Shown: positions 26,071 to 37,170, numbered from the stretch's first letter. The stretch is DNA of 64,000 nt from Gallibacter sp963558965 (GCA_963558965.1 CAUWIT010000001.1:1-64000); one strand, 5' to 3'. Numbers and translations: made by a program. The notes: generated by a model from the sequence alone, not told the origin.

Positions 26071-27336
26071 TTACTGTTTTGTGTCGGCGTTTACATATTT
26101 GGCTTTTGTTTTACTGTAAACTATCTTTTGGCTGCTGTAAAGACTGTAATATCCTGACAAGGTATAGCTAACTGCACACGCAACAGCAAAGTAAACAAAT
26201 CCACCATCTCCAAATAGTTCTAGTGACATAATCATGGAAGCTATTGGACAGTTGACTGCACCGCAAAATGTTGCAATTAGACTTATAGCCGCAGCAAACC
26301 CAGGATCCATTCCCATAAGATTTCCTAAAGTTGCACCCATAGTTGCACCTATGAAAAGCGTTGGCACGATTTCTCCACCTTTGTATCCAGCTCCTAAAGT
26401 TACAGCTGTAAATAACAGTTTTACAAAGCATGCCCATGGCAAAGCCTCTCCGTGAAGAGCTTCGATTATTACCTCAGAACCTGCGCCATTGTAATCACCA
26501 GATGAAAAAACAAAAGAAAGCAAAATTATTACAACGCCGCCAAAGGCAATCCTGTAGTATTCGTTTTTAATAGTTTTTTCTAGCAATTTTTTTGTATTAG
26601 AAAACGTAATTACAATAAGTACGCTCATTAAGGCTGACATAATACCTATTATTGCCACTAGCACCAATGTGTCGAATTCCAGCTTAGGAAATTGAACAAA
26701 ATCCCATTTTGCTTCCGTAATACCCATAGCATATGATATGCCATAAGCAGTTAGCGAAGAAACTAGGCAAGGTATAAGACCTGAGTAATAGATCACTCCA
26801 ACACTTATTACTTCCAACGCAAAAAATACTGCAGTAACTGGGGTGCTAAACAATGAAGAAAACACCGCCGAAACGCCACTTAAAACTATTAAAGACGTAT
26901 CTTTTTCATCTACTTTAAAATATTTGGCAAAGCCTGCGCCTATAGATCCACCTAGCTGAACAGCCGCTCCTTCTCTACCTGCAGAACCACCAAACAAATG
27001 TGTTAGTAGGGTGCTGATAAAAATTAGGGGGCCAACTACTACAGGCAGCTCTTCTTTTGCTCTGACCTTTTCAATTATCCTGTTGGTGCCCTTGATTTTG
27101 TCGAATTTAAAAAATCCGTACATAGCTACTATTATTAATCCTACTACAGGTAGAAAAAAAGTCAACTCTCTATTGAAAAACCAAACTTCATTGGCTTTAT
27201 TTACCCCTAAAACAAACAGAGATCCAATAAAACCGCCAGTTGCGCCTACTATTAGAGAAACGCTAAGCCACTTAGCCATTAAAGTAATATAAAATCCCAA
27301 TCCGTTGCCGTTTAACTTATGACTTAACATTTTCAT
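26071..27336 (-). CDS. ClC-family chloride channel/antiporter
   Basis: 421 residues with ten or more membrane segments. GSAGREGAAVQLGG corresponds to the GxxGPEGP-type anion filter motif with the gating Glu kept, which favours H+-coupled exchange over a passive channel (family knowledge). There are no CBS domains at the C terminus. The N terminus overlaps the 3' end of dnaE by 20 bases; a second Met at 27330 would reduce the overlap. Fluoride export by a ClC-F type is not supported, since no fluoride riboswitch is near. Confidence 0.85.
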   Translation of the reverse strand: MKMLSHKLNGNGLGFYITLMAKWLSVSLIVGATGGFIGSLFVLGVNKANEVWFFNRELTFFLPVVGLIIVAMYGFFKFDKIKGTNRIIEKVRAKEELPVVVGPLIFISTLLTHLFGGSAGREGAAVQLGGSIGAGFAKYFKVDEKDTSLIVLSGVSAVFSSLFSTPVTAVFFALEVISVGVIYYSGLIPCLVSSLTAYGISYAMGITEAKWDFVQFPKLEFDTLVLVAIIGIMSALMSVLIVITFSNTKKLLEKTIKNEYYRIAFGGVVIILLSFVFSSGDYNGAGSEVIIEALHGEALPWACFVKLLFTAVTLGAGYKGGEIVPTLFIGATMGATLGNLMGMDPGFAAAISLIATFCGAVNCPIASMIMSLELFGDGGFVYFAVACAVSYTLSGYYSLYSSQKIVYSKTKAKYVNADTKQ

Positions 27337-30300
27337 CTCCTACTAACCATTTCAATCTGCGAATAAGTTCATCTGAAGTTTTTACCCTTAAGTTTTTCGG
27401 TGCTTTTAGCCCTTTTCCATCGCTTTTATAAATATAAACTTCTCTATCGCCTCTGTGTTCCCTTAAAATCTCTACCATTTCATTAAACACTTTTTCTTCG
27501 TTTTCTGCACTGGCAATTCGCACTTTTAAAGGTGTGTCCGGTTCATTTGTAAGTTCTCTAATTTCATTTGCAAGGATTTTAGGAGACTCGTCTTCCTTAA
27601 AGTTTAGCTTTCCTTTTACAATTACAAGTCTATCTTCATTGACTAAATCCTGAGCACCCGAATAAACCTTTGGAAAAACGACTACTTCCGTTATGCCATA
27701 TAAATCTTCAACATCTATAAATGCCATCATTTGATTATTTTTAGTTATTAAAGTTTTTTTACTTGTCACAAGACCTGCGATTATCACTTCCTGACCATCG
27801 TAAATTTCAGTTTCTATGCCATTTTCGATTTCCTGTTGTGCATGGGCAAGAGTATCTGCATTTACACTTGTAACACGATTAATTTTATCAACATAATCTT
27901 CCAAAGGATGACCGGTAATATATACACCCATCATCTCTTTTTCAAGTGCATTTATTATTTCTTTTGAGAATGGCGCTATCTCGGGTAGTGGCATTCTTGT
28001 TTCTGCCTCACTCATCTGTTCGTTATTCACATCAAATAAAGAAATCTGCCCTTCCACATTTTTCTTAGCCTCTTTTTGAGCTGATTCGATTAGCTCCTCA
28101 TAAACTGCTAAGTACTGCGCTCTATTTGAATTTAAACTATCAAAAGCACCTGCTTTTATAAGGCTTTCAACAGCTTTTTTATTTATTTTATGTATATCTT
28201 GATTTGCAATAAAATCAAAAATATCTGTAGCTTTTCCTTTTGTATTTCGTGTCTCTATAATGCTATCTATAACGCTTTCTCCAACATTTTTTATACCATG
28301 TAAGCCAAATCTTATTTTGCCATCTTTTACTGTAAATTTTTTACCACTTTCATTTACATCCGGAGGTAAAACTTCAATGCCCATATCAGCGCAGTTTCTT
28401 ATGTATTTAGCAATTTGCTTACCATCTCCTATAACGCTAGTTAATAGTGCAGCCATAAATTCTGTAGGATAATGAGCTTTTAAATAAGCGGTTTCATATC
28501 CAACTACTGCATAGGCTGCCGCATGAGATTTGTTAAAGGCATACTCAGCAAAAGATACCATCTGATTAAATAAGTCCTCTGCTATTTCTTTTGATACATC
28601 ATTTTCACCGCAACCTTTTATAAATACTTCTTTTTCAGCAAGCATTACATCCATTTTTTTCTTACCCATGGCTCTTCTTAAAATGTCACTATGTCCATAA
28701 GTATATCCTGCCAAATCTCTTACAATCTGCATTACTTGTTCTTGGTAAACTAAACATCCGTAAGTTACAGATAAAATCGGCTCCAATTTTGGATGTAAAT
28801 ACTGTATTTTATCTGGATTTTTCTTATTTTCAATATAAGTTGGTATAGAAGCCATAGGGCCGGGTCTATAGAGTGAAATACCAGCAACTATATCTTCGAA
28901 ACAGTCTGGTTTCAGGTTCTTCATAAACTGTGTCATTCCTGCTGACTCTAGCTGAAATACACCTTGAGTATTGCCACTTGCAATCATCTCGTAAACCTTT
29001 GGATCATCGTAATCCATCTCTAAAAAGTCTATTTTAACACCGTGATTTTCTTCGATTAAATCGATAGCATCCCTTATAACTGTCAAGTTTCTAAGACCTA
29101 AAAAGTCCATTTTTAAAAGACCAAGTTCCTCTATTGTAGTCATTGGAAACTGGGTAGAAACTCCTTTGTCCGCCAAGTAAAGAGGTACGTATTCATCTAT
29201 ACTCTTCTTTGAAATAACCACGCCTGCAGCATGGGTAGATGCATGTCTTGGCATACCTTCCAAAGATCTTGATGTATCCAAAACCTTTTTTACAGTTAAA
29301 TCGCTTTCATACATAGCTTTTAGTTCAGGATTTAACTCAAGAGCTTTATCGATAGTCATCTTGTTGTCAAATGGAATGGCTTTTGCGATAGCATCAGTTT
29401 CGGCATAGCTTACGTCTAGAGCCCTACCAACATCTCTAATTACCGCCTTAGCTTTAAGTGTACCAAATGTAATAATCTGAGCTACCTTGTCTTCGCCGTA
29501 TTTCCTTATTACATAATCGATAACTTCCTGTCTTCTCTCGTAACAAAAATCGATATCGATATCAGGCATACTTACACGCTCTGGATTTAAAAATCTCTCA
29601 AAAATCAAATTATATTTAATCGGATCTATGTCCGTAATTTTCAAACAATAAGCTACTATGCTTCCTGCAGCCGAACCTCTACCCGGTCCTACCATAATAT
29701 TTTGGCTTCTAGCATAGTTAATAAAATCCCATACGATTAAAAAATATTCAACATACCCCATCTGCTCTATAACAGACAGTTCGTATTCCAACCTCTGTGT
29801 CAGTTTTTCATCTATATTTTTATATCTGTACTCCAAACCTTCCTTGCAAAGTTTGCGCAGATATTCCGTATTATCCATACCATCTGGAGCCTTAAACTCC
29901 GGCAAATGAAGCTTGCCAAACTCAAATTCAACATTACATCTATCGGCAATTTTCTGAGTATTATCTATAGCCTCAGGAAACGCCGCAAATATATTTCGCA
30001 TCTCACGTTCAGTCTTTAGGTAAAATTGGTCATTTGGGAATGACATTCTATCGGTGTCAGAAACGCTTGTTGCTGTCTGTATACATAGTAGCACATCATG
30101 GCTTTTTGCATCAGACTGCTTAATATAATGGACATCGTTTGTAGCTACAAATGGAATGTTCGTTTCTTCATGTAATTTTTTCATGTAGGGCAAAATCCTT
30201 GCTTCTTCCTCTAAACCTTGATCTTGAAGTTCAAGGAAAAAATTGCCTTCTCCAAATATATCTAAAAGTTCTAAGGCTTCTTCTTTTGCACCTTCGTAAT

Positions 30301-30748
30301 TTCCATTTAAAAGATATTGCTGTATATTTCCAGCTAGACAAGCTGATAAACAAATAATACCTTCGCTGTACTGGCGCAATACTTCCTTATCTATACGTGG
30401 CTTGTAATAAAAACCTTCCGTAAAACCACGACTTACAATTTTTATTAAATTATGATAACCAATATCGTTTTCTGCAAGCAATACAAGATGGCCCTGTCTT
30501 TTATCCTTAACAGGATCTTTGTCAAATCTTGTTCTTGCAGCCGTATATACTTCACAGCCCATAACTGGATTGATCCCTTGTTTTTTACACTCATGCCAAA
30601 AATCCACGACGCCAAACATGACGCCGTGGTCTGTAATTGCAAGAGAACTCATGCCAGCTTCTTTAGCGGCCGCAACTAGGTCTTTAATCCTAGCTGCGCC
30701 GTCTAATAAGCTGTATTCAGTATGTACATGTAAGTGTGTAAATGCCAT
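27317..30748 (-). CDS. dnaE: DNA polymerase III subunit alpha
   Basis: 1143 residues of the DnaE type. The PHP domain starts with HLHVHTEYSLLDG; the polymerase catalytic Asp residues lie in PDIDIDF (395-401); a C-terminal OB-fold region (VIIAGLVTSKKTLIT pattern, about 1010-1090) follows. In Firmicutes DnaE extends primers before handing over to PolC. No exonuclease insertion (PolC) is present. It lies 20 bases after the pyruvate carboxylase gene and overlaps the ClC gene. Confidence 0.97.
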   Translation of the reverse strand: MAFTHLHVHTEYSLLDGAARIKDLVAAAKEAGMSSLAITDHGVMFGVVDFWHECKKQGINPVMGCEVYTAARTRFDKDPVKDKRQGHLVLLAENDIGYHNLIKIVSRGFTEGFYYKPRIDKEVLRQYSEGIICLSACLAGNIQQYLLNGNYEGAKEEALELLDIFGEGNFFLELQDQGLEEEARILPYMKKLHEETNIPFVATNDVHYIKQSDAKSHDVLLCIQTATSVSDTDRMSFPNDQFYLKTEREMRNIFAAFPEAIDNTQKIADRCNVEFEFGKLHLPEFKAPDGMDNTEYLRKLCKEGLEYRYKNIDEKLTQRLEYELSVIEQMGYVEYFLIVWDFINYARSQNIMVGPGRGSAAGSIVAYCLKITDIDPIKYNLIFERFLNPERVSMPDIDIDFCYERRQEVIDYVIRKYGEDKVAQIITFGTLKAKAVIRDVGRALDVSYAETDAIAKAIPFDNKMTIDKALELNPELKAMYESDLTVKKVLDTSRSLEGMPRHASTHAAGVVISKKSIDEYVPLYLADKGVSTQFPMTTIEELGLLKMDFLGLRNLTVIRDAIDLIEENHGVKIDFLEMDYDDPKVYEMIASGNTQGVFQLESAGMTQFMKNLKPDCFEDIVAGISLYRPGPMASIPTYIENKKNPDKIQYLHPKLEPILSVTYGCLVYQEQVMQIVRDLAGYTYGHSDILRRAMGKKKMDVMLAEKEVFIKGCGENDVSKEIAEDLFNQMVSFAEYAFNKSHAAAYAVVGYETAYLKAHYPTEFMAALLTSVIGDGKQIAKYIRNCADMGIEVLPPDVNESGKKFTVKDGKIRFGLHGIKNVGESVIDSIIETRNTKGKATDIFDFIANQDIHKINKKAVESLIKAGAFDSLNSNRAQYLAVYEELIESAQKEAKKNVEGQISLFDVNNEQMSEAETRMPLPEIAPFSKEIINALEKEMMGVYITGHPLEDYVDKINRVTSVNADTLAHAQQEIENGIETEIYDGQEVIIAGLVTSKKTLITKNNQMMAFIDVEDLYGITEVVVFPKVYSGAQDLVNEDRLVIVKGKLNFKEDESPKILANEIRELTNEPDTPLKVRIASAENEEKVFNEMVEILREHRGDREVYIYKSDGKGLKAPKNLRVKTSDELIRRLKWLVGDENVKS

Positions 30749-30768
30749 ACTTTTAATTTCCTCTCTTA

Positions 30769-33700
30769 TTATTCTATAGTTGCTACAAGTTCTCCAGCCT
30801 TAACCTGCTGTCCTTCCTTAACGCAAATCTTAGAAATTGTTCCTGACATTGATGCTAGAATATTTGTTTCCATCTTCATAGCTTCAATTACTGCGATTGG
30901 CTGTTTTTCTTCAACAGCATCGCCTTCAGCAACTAAGATTTTTAGAATGTTACCAGGGATTGGTGCTCCGATTTCTGCTGGGTCATTTTCATCAGCATAA
31001 GCGATTACGTTACCTGCGATTGAAGCAGCACCATCTTTGTCCTTAACTCTTACAGCACTTCTTGTTCCATTTACATCAAATGTTACATACTTATAGCCTT
31101 CGCTATCAGTCTTAGAAGCATTGATTAGAGTAATTACTAAGACTTTACCTTCAGCAATCTTAACTTCACAAGTTTCACCTTCACGTAGACCATGGAAGAA
31201 TACGTCAGAACCCATGTATCTAAATGTATCGCCATTTTTAACAGCTTCTACATAATCTTCAAATACTTTTGGATATAGAGCATATGATAATGCTTCTTTT
31301 TCTGTTCCTTCTAGACCTAAATCATCAACTAAGTGCTTCTTAATAGCATCGAAGTCTTCTGGTTCTAGTAGTTCACCAGGTCTGCAAGTAATAGGTTCCT
31401 TATCTTTTAGAACTAACTTCTGTAATTCTTTAGGGAATCCGCCCTTAGGCTGTCCCATCATACCTTCGAATAGAGATACGATTGAGTCTGGGTAGTCAAT
31501 GCCTGCACCCTTTTCTAGGATGTTTTCAGGAGTTAGATCGTTTTGTACCATAAAGATAGCCATATCACCAACTGCTTTTGATGATGGAGTTACCTTAACG
31601 ATATCACCTAACATATCATTAACTGCCTTGTACATTTCTTTTACATCCTTTAGTCTGTGACCTAAACCAAAGCTTTCTACCTGAGCTTTTAGGTTTGAGT
31701 ACTGACCACCAGGGATTTCGTAGTGGTAAATTTCAGTAGTAGCTGCCATAAAGTCAGATTCAAATGACTTGTAAACAGGTCTTACTGCATTCCAGTAGTT
31801 TGAGATTTCCTGAATTTCTTCAGTCTTAATCTTTGATTCTCTGTCAGTGTTTTCAACAGCTGCAACGATTGAGTTTAAGTTTGGCTGTGAAGTTAATCCT
31901 GACATTGATGAAATAGCAGCATCTACTACGTCAACACCTGCTGATGCAGCCATAAGTGCAGCAGCAACACCATTACCAGTTGTATCATGAGTATGGAAAT
32001 GAATTGGAACTGCAACTTCATTTTTAAGAGCTTCGATAAGCTTCTTAGCAGCCATTGGCTTACATAGACCTGACATGTCTTTGATGCCGATCATGTGAGT
32101 TCCTCTCTTTTCAAGTTCCTTAGCCATATCTACATAGTATGATAGGTTGTATTTTTCTCTGCTATCATCTAGGATATCACCTGTGTAACATAGACATGCT
32201 TCAGCAACTTTACCCTGATTTAGTACTTCATCAAGAGCAACTTCCATACCTTCTAACCAGTTTAGTGAGTCGAAGATTCTGAATACATCGATACCTGACT
32301 GTGCACTTTCCTTAACGAATCTTCTGATTACGTTATCTGGGTAGTTTTTGTAACCTACTGCGTTAGCTCCTCTGATAAGCATCTGGAACAATACGTTTGG
32401 AATTTCTTTACGTAGTGTAGCAAGTCTTTCCCATGGATCTTCCTTAAGGAATCTGTATGCTGTATCGAAAGTAGCTCCGCCCCACATTTCTAGTGAGAAT
32501 AAGTCTTTTTCATATTTAGCAATTGCTGGTGCAATCTTATCCATATCTACTGATCTAACTCTTGTAGCCATCAATGACTGTTGAGCATCTCTTAAAGTAG
32601 TATCAGTAAATAGAAGTTCTTTTTGTTCTAGCACCCATTTAGCTAATTTTTCTGGACCTTCTTTATCTAAAATCTGTTTTGTTCCAGATAGAGTTGCGAT
32701 TTCTTCCTTCTTAATCTTAGGGAACTTAGGAACGTCAAATTCAGGTTTAACACCCTTGTTGCCGTTTACAAACTGTTCACCTAAGTAGTTTAGAACTTTA
32801 AGTTTCTTATCTGTACCAACTCTGATATTGAACAGTGATGGGTTGTTAGCGATAAAGCTTGTATCACACTGTCCCTGCTGGAATTCTTCATTTCTTAATA
32901 CGTTTAATAAGAATGCAATATTTGTTTTAACACCCTTAATCTGAGTTTCTGCAAGAGCTCTAGCAGCTTTTCTTACTGCACCTTCCCATGTTTTAGCAAA
33001 TGCAGTTACTTTTACAAGCAAGCTGTCGTAGTATGGTGAAATTACAGAACCTGAGAATCCGTTACCACCATCAAGTCTGATACCAAAACCTGAAGCACTC
33101 TTGTATTCTTCAATTAGACCTGTATCAGGAGCAAATCCATTTACTGGGTCTTCTGTTGTAATACGGCACTGAATAGCATGACCATTTACAGTAATGTCAT
33201 CCTGGCTCTTAATGCCGATTTTATCACTATCTAATGTATATCCTTCAGCAATTAAAATCTGTGACTGAACAATATCAATACCTGTAACCATTTCTGTAAC
33301 AGTATGTTCTACCTGGATACGAGGGTTCATTTCGATGAAGTAGTGGTTTCCTTCTTTATCAACTAAGAATTCTACTGTACCTGCACTTCTGTAGTTAACA
33401 GCTCCAGCGATTTTTAGAGCATCTTCGCAGATTCTCTTTCTCTGTTCTTCTGTAATACTTAGTGCTGGTGTAAATTCGATAACCTTCTGGTGTCTTCTCT
33501 GAATTGAGCAGTCTCTTTCGTATAAGTGTACTAAGTTACCTTCTTTGTCACCTAATACCTGTACTTCAATATGTTTTGGTTTTTCAACATATTTTTCAAT
33601 GAAAATATCATCGATACCAAATGCTTTTTTAGCTTCGCTCTTAGCGCTCTTAAATTCAGGGATAAGTTCATCTGCAGTTCTAACGATACGCATACCTCTA

Positions 33701-34212
33701 CCGCCGCCACCTGCAGCAGCTTTTAGCATTACAGGATATCCGCACTGTTCAGCAATTTCAACTGCTTCAACTTCTGAAGTAATTGCTTTTTCAACACCTG
33801 GGATAATAGGTACTCCAACTTTTTTAGCAACGATCTTTGACTGAATTTTATCACCTAGCTGGCCCATCATATCGCTTGTAGGTCCGATAAACTCAATACC
33901 TGCAGCTTCACAAGCCTTTGCAAAAGTCTGGTTTTCAGATAGAAGACCATATCCTGGATGGATAGCATCTACACCTTTAGCCTTAGCTAATTCGATAATT
34001 TCATCAATAGCTAGGTACGCGTCAACTGGTGATTTACCCTTACCAATCTGATAAGATTCATCAGCTTTTGTTCTAAATAGAGTATTTCTATCTTCTTCAG
34101 AGTAAATTGCAACAGATCTAATGCCCATTTCTTTACAAGCTCTGATAATTCTGATAGCTATTTCACCTCTATTAGCTACAAGAATACGCTTAAACTTCTT
34201 GATCTCACTCAT
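30769..34212 (-). CDS. pyc: Pyruvate carboxylase
   Basis: 1147 residues with the full single-chain domain order: biotin carboxylase (ANRGEIAIR at the start, AAAGGGGRGMR glycine loop), carboxyltransferase (FTDTTLRDAQQSLMATR, metal site HFHTHDTTGNG), allosteric linker and C-terminal biotinyl domain with EAMKMET, biotinylated K1113. It makes oxaloacetate from pyruvate, bicarbonate and ATP to refill the TCA intermediates. Acetyl-CoA activation is usual for this class. It sits inside a long co-directional run with typA, dnaE and pfkA. Confidence 0.97.
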   Translation of the reverse strand: MSEIKKFKRILVANRGEIAIRIIRACKEMGIRSVAIYSEEDRNTLFRTKADESYQIGKGKSPVDAYLAIDEIIELAKAKGVDAIHPGYGLLSENQTFAKACEAAGIEFIGPTSDMMGQLGDKIQSKIVAKKVGVPIIPGVEKAITSEVEAVEIAEQCGYPVMLKAAAGGGGRGMRIVRTADELIPEFKSAKSEAKKAFGIDDIFIEKYVEKPKHIEVQVLGDKEGNLVHLYERDCSIQRRHQKVIEFTPALSITEEQRKRICEDALKIAGAVNYRSAGTVEFLVDKEGNHYFIEMNPRIQVEHTVTEMVTGIDIVQSQILIAEGYTLDSDKIGIKSQDDITVNGHAIQCRITTEDPVNGFAPDTGLIEEYKSASGFGIRLDGGNGFSGSVISPYYDSLLVKVTAFAKTWEGAVRKAARALAETQIKGVKTNIAFLLNVLRNEEFQQGQCDTSFIANNPSLFNIRVGTDKKLKVLNYLGEQFVNGNKGVKPEFDVPKFPKIKKEEIATLSGTKQILDKEGPEKLAKWVLEQKELLFTDTTLRDAQQSLMATRVRSVDMDKIAPAIAKYEKDLFSLEMWGGATFDTAYRFLKEDPWERLATLRKEIPNVLFQMLIRGANAVGYKNYPDNVIRRFVKESAQSGIDVFRIFDSLNWLEGMEVALDEVLNQGKVAEACLCYTGDILDDSREKYNLSYYVDMAKELEKRGTHMIGIKDMSGLCKPMAAKKLIEALKNEVAVPIHFHTHDTTGNGVAAALMAASAGVDVVDAAISSMSGLTSQPNLNSIVAAVENTDRESKIKTEEIQEISNYWNAVRPVYKSFESDFMAATTEIYHYEIPGGQYSNLKAQVESFGLGHRLKDVKEMYKAVNDMLGDIVKVTPSSKAVGDMAIFMVQNDLTPENILEKGAGIDYPDSIVSLFEGMMGQPKGGFPKELQKLVLKDKEPITCRPGELLEPEDFDAIKKHLVDDLGLEGTEKEALSYALYPKVFEDYVEAVKNGDTFRYMGSDVFFHGLREGETCEVKIAEGKVLVITLINASKTDSEGYKYVTFDVNGTRSAVRVKDKDGAASIAGNVIAYADENDPAEIGAPIPGNILKILVAEGDAVEEKQPIAVIEAMKMETNILASMSGTISKICVKEGQQVKAGELVATIE

Positions 34213-34245
34213 TTTTAAATTCCTTTCCTAAATAACTTATAACTA

Positions 34246-34500
34246 TTATTTTTTGACCATATCATCTATCATACTCCATTTGGACATGATATAATCATAG
34301 CTCTTAGTTGTGTGCGGTATCAAACAATTACTACAATCCTTTGTACCACCCTCTGTATATTTAAAGTTACCGCCACATTTATCCCCTAAGGCATAAAGCG
34401 GACAATAACAAAACAGACAATTAAAACTTTCATTATCTTTAACATCGTGACATGGGAAAAATTCACACGTCTTATGACTGAAAAACTTATAATTTTCCAT
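34246..34500 (-). CDS. Cysteine-rich small domain protein
   Basis: 84 residues with nine Cys: FFSHKTCEFFPCH, then NCLFCYCPLY and KCGG, then DCSNCLIPH. This pattern is the cysteine-rich small domain (PF04071), thought to bind metal or a cluster. In other bacteria it appears beside cobalamin genes, but there is none here. It lies 20 bases downstream of mscS and 33 bases before pyc. The role is unknown. Confidence 0.85.
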   Translation of the reverse strand: MENYKFFSHKTCEFFPCHDVKDNESFNCLFCYCPLYALGDKCGGNFKYTEGGTKDCSNCLIPHTTKSYDYIMSKWSMIDDMVKK

Positions 34501-34520
34501 AGATAAATCCTCCTTAACTA

Positions 34521-35303
34521 CTACTGGTTTTTTACATTTACATCAACCTGTCTATATGGCATAACTATGCCATTTTTATCAAATGCAAGTTTCACATTTT
34601 CTTCCAAGTAGTACTTAACATCCCAGTAATCCTCAGTTTTTGTCCAAACTTTAAACTCAAGATTTACTGCGCTTTCACCATTGTTCAAAACTCCCATAAC
34701 CATAGGTGGCTCTTCTAAAACAGCTTCGTTTTGGCTTGCAACCTGCGCCATAATTTCCTTGGCTTTTTTCACATCCGAATCATATGAAATGCTAAACAAA
34801 CAATCAACTCTTCTGTGATCAGCTTTAGTAAAATTAGTAATTACTGCTGATGAAACAAGTCCATTAGGAATGGTTATTGTTTTGTTGTCAAAAGTTACTA
34901 GCGTTGTTAACATTAAATCTATATTTTCAACTGTGCCATCAGTACCATTAATATCCACGTGATCACCTTTTGAAAAAGGTTTTGTCACCAATATAATCAG
35001 ACCTCCGGCAACATTTGAAAGACTATCTTTTAAGGCCAAAGCTATTGCACCGCCCGCAACTCCTAAAAATGTAATCATACTTTTAGTGTCTATGCCTAGC
35101 TTTTCAAACATAATCATAATCAGCATTATGTACAAAATACATCTTAGTCCAGTTACTAAAAACTTATGCAAAGCCTCATCTAGCCCTATTTTTTCTAGGA
35201 ACTTTTTAAATATTTTTCTAATCACTCTTATGGCTATAAGACCTATTATTAAAGTCAATACAGGATCTAGCCACCTAAGAGCAATCTCCAAATATTTATC
35301 CAT
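34521..35303 (-). CDS. mscS: Small-conductance mechanosensitive channel (MscS family)
   Basis: 260 residues: three membrane segments, the pore helix region with GVAGGAIALALKDSLSNVAGG, then the beta domain with the PFSKGDHVDINGTDG motif and the mixed C-terminal domain. It opens under membrane tension to release solutes during hypo-osmotic shock. The start overlaps the last codons of typA by 8 bases, so translation is probably coupled. Confidence 0.93.
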   Translation of the reverse strand: MDKYLEIALRWLDPVLTLIIGLIAIRVIRKIFKKFLEKIGLDEALHKFLVTGLRCILYIMLIMIMFEKLGIDTKSMITFLGVAGGAIALALKDSLSNVAGGLIILVTKPFSKGDHVDINGTDGTVENIDLMLTTLVTFDNKTITIPNGLVSSAVITNFTKADHRRVDCLFSISYDSDVKKAKEIMAQVASQNEAVLEEPPMVMGVLNNGESAVNLEFKVWTKTEDYWDVKYYLEENVKLAFDKNGIVMPYRQVDVNVKNQ

Positions 35304-37170
35304 TATTTCTGCTCCTTCTTCTATCTAGTTCCTTTAATAATTTTTTTCTAAGTCTAATATCATCTGGAACTATTTCTACAAGCTCATCGCTGTTTATAAA
35401 TTCAAGAGCTTCTTCTAATGAGAATACAACAGGTGGAGCTAGTTTAACAGCATCGTCATTACCTGCTGCTCTCATGTTAGTAGCCTTTTTAGCTTTACAT
35501 GGATTTACCACCATATCGTCATTTCTTGAATTCATACCTATTATCATACCTTCGTAAACTTCTGTACCAGGTTCGATAAATAGTTTAATACGTTCGCTTA
35601 TATTTGAAAGAGCATAAGGTGTTGCAGTACCGTGTTCCTGAGCAATACCTACACCGTTTATTCTCTGAGGGATTTCTCCTTTGTACTCTTCAAAGTCACT
35701 AAATCTTCTAACCATGCTGCCTTCACCACGAGTGTCGTTGATAAATTCAGTTCTATATCCCAAAAGGCCTCTAGTTGGAACCATATACTCAAGTCTAGTA
35801 AATCCATTTTCACTAGTCATCTGAGTCATCATGCCTTTTCTTAGATTTAACTTTGAAATAACACTTCCAGAATACTCATCTGGAACTGAGATAACTACTT
35901 CTTCTATAGGTTCAAGTTTTTCGCCGTTAGGTCCTTTTTTCATAATAACTTCTGGTTTTGAAACAGCAAGTTCGTAACCTTCTCTTCTCATATTTTCTAT
36001 AAGGATTGAAAGATGAAGTTCTCCTCTACCTGAAACCTTAAAGCTATCTGTTGATTCAGTTTCTTCTACTTTTAAACCTACATTTACTTCAAGTTCTTTT
36101 TCAAGTCTTTCTTTTATATTTCTTGTAGTTACATATTTACCAACTCTACCAGCAAATGGTGAATTGTTTACCATAAAGTTCATTGAAAGTGTAGGTTCTT
36201 CAATATGTATCATATCCATAGGCTGAGGGTTGTTCATATCTGTTATAGTTTCACCAATTGAAATGTCTGAAATACCAGAAACTACAACGATATCACCACA
36301 CTCTGCTTCTTTTACAGGCATTCTCTTAAGACCTTTATATACGAAAACCTGATTTATTTTCTTTTGTGTTAAGCTATCTGTACCTCTAGCAACTCCAACT
36401 GTTTGACCTTCTTTAATTGTTCCCTTAGTAATTCTACCAATACCAAGTCTGCCAATATAGTCATCATATGCAAGAGATGAAATCTGAAGCTGAAGTGGTT
36501 CTTCTCTTAAATCCTCATAAGGTTTACAGTGGTTGATAATTGTTTCAAACAATGGTGTTATATTTCTATCTGTATCACCTTTTGCATTTTTATCGATTTT
36601 ATTGTCCCCATCACCTATCTGAATATCTTTTACATCTTCAGGATCATAAACGACAATACCCTGTCTAGCAATACCGTAAAGTATTGGGAAGTCAAGCTGT
36701 TCATCATTTGCATCCAAGTCCATAAACAACTCGTAAACTTCATCTACTACTTCATCAATACGAGCATCTTTTTTATCAATTTTATTGATAAGCAAAATAG
36801 GATTTAATCCCTGCTCAAGTGATTTTTGAAGTACAAATCTAGTCTGTGGCATAGGACCTTCGCTGCTATCTACAAGTAAGATTACTGTATCTACAGTTTT
36901 TATAATACGTTCTACTTCTGAACTGAAATCAGCATGCCCTGGTGTATCCACTATATTTATTTTAACATCATTGTGCATAACTGAACAGTTTTTTGAATAA
37001 ATAGTAATGCCACGTTCTCTTTCTATGTCATCGCTATCCATAACGCATTCAACTACTTCTTCATTATCTCTAAATACCCCACTTTGATTTAAAAAAGCAT
37101 CTACTAAAGTCGATTTGCCCGCATCTACATGGGCAATAACTGCTATATTTATTATTTTTTGTTTTGCCAT
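35296..37170 (-). CDS. typA: Ribosome-associated GTPase TypA/BipA
   Basis: About 624 residues from the MAKQKIIN start. AHVDAGKSTLVDA (P-loop), RERGITIYSKN (switch I), DTPGHADF and NKIDKKDA, then EF-G-like beta-barrel and domains III/V and the BipA C-terminal domain (KATNMRAAGNDD region). It aids 50S assembly and growth at low temperature. The frame is open for 22 further codons upstream, but a GAAGGA ribosome-binding site and an extended -10 promoter lie there. It heads the long minus-strand run that ends at 23052. Confidence 0.95.
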   Translation of the reverse strand: MAKQKIINIAVIAHVDAGKSTLVDAFLNQSGVFRDNEEVVECVMDSDDIERERGITIYSKNCSVMHNDVKINIVDTPGHADFSSEVERIIKTVDTVILLVDSSEGPMPQTRFVLQKSLEQGLNPILLINKIDKKDARIDEVVDEVYELFMDLDANDEQLDFPILYGIARQGIVVYDPEDVKDIQIGDGDNKIDKNAKGDTDRNITPLFETIINHCKPYEDLREEPLQLQISSLAYDDYIGRLGIGRITKGTIKEGQTVGVARGTDSLTQKKINQVFVYKGLKRMPVKEAECGDIVVVSGISDISIGETITDMNNPQPMDMIHIEEPTLSMNFMVNNSPFAGRVGKYVTTRNIKERLEKELEVNVGLKVEETESTDSFKVSGRGELHLSILIENMRREGYELAVSKPEVIMKKGPNGEKLEPIEEVVISVPDEYSGSVISKLNLRKGMMTQMTSENGFTRLEYMVPTRGLLGYRTEFINDTRGEGSMVRRFSDFEEYKGEIPQRINGVGIAQEHGTATPYALSNISERIKLFIEPGTEVYEGMIIGMNSRNDDMVVNPCKAKKATNMRAAGNDDAVKLAPPVVFSLEEALEFINSDELVEIVPDDIRLRKKLLKELDRRRSRNNG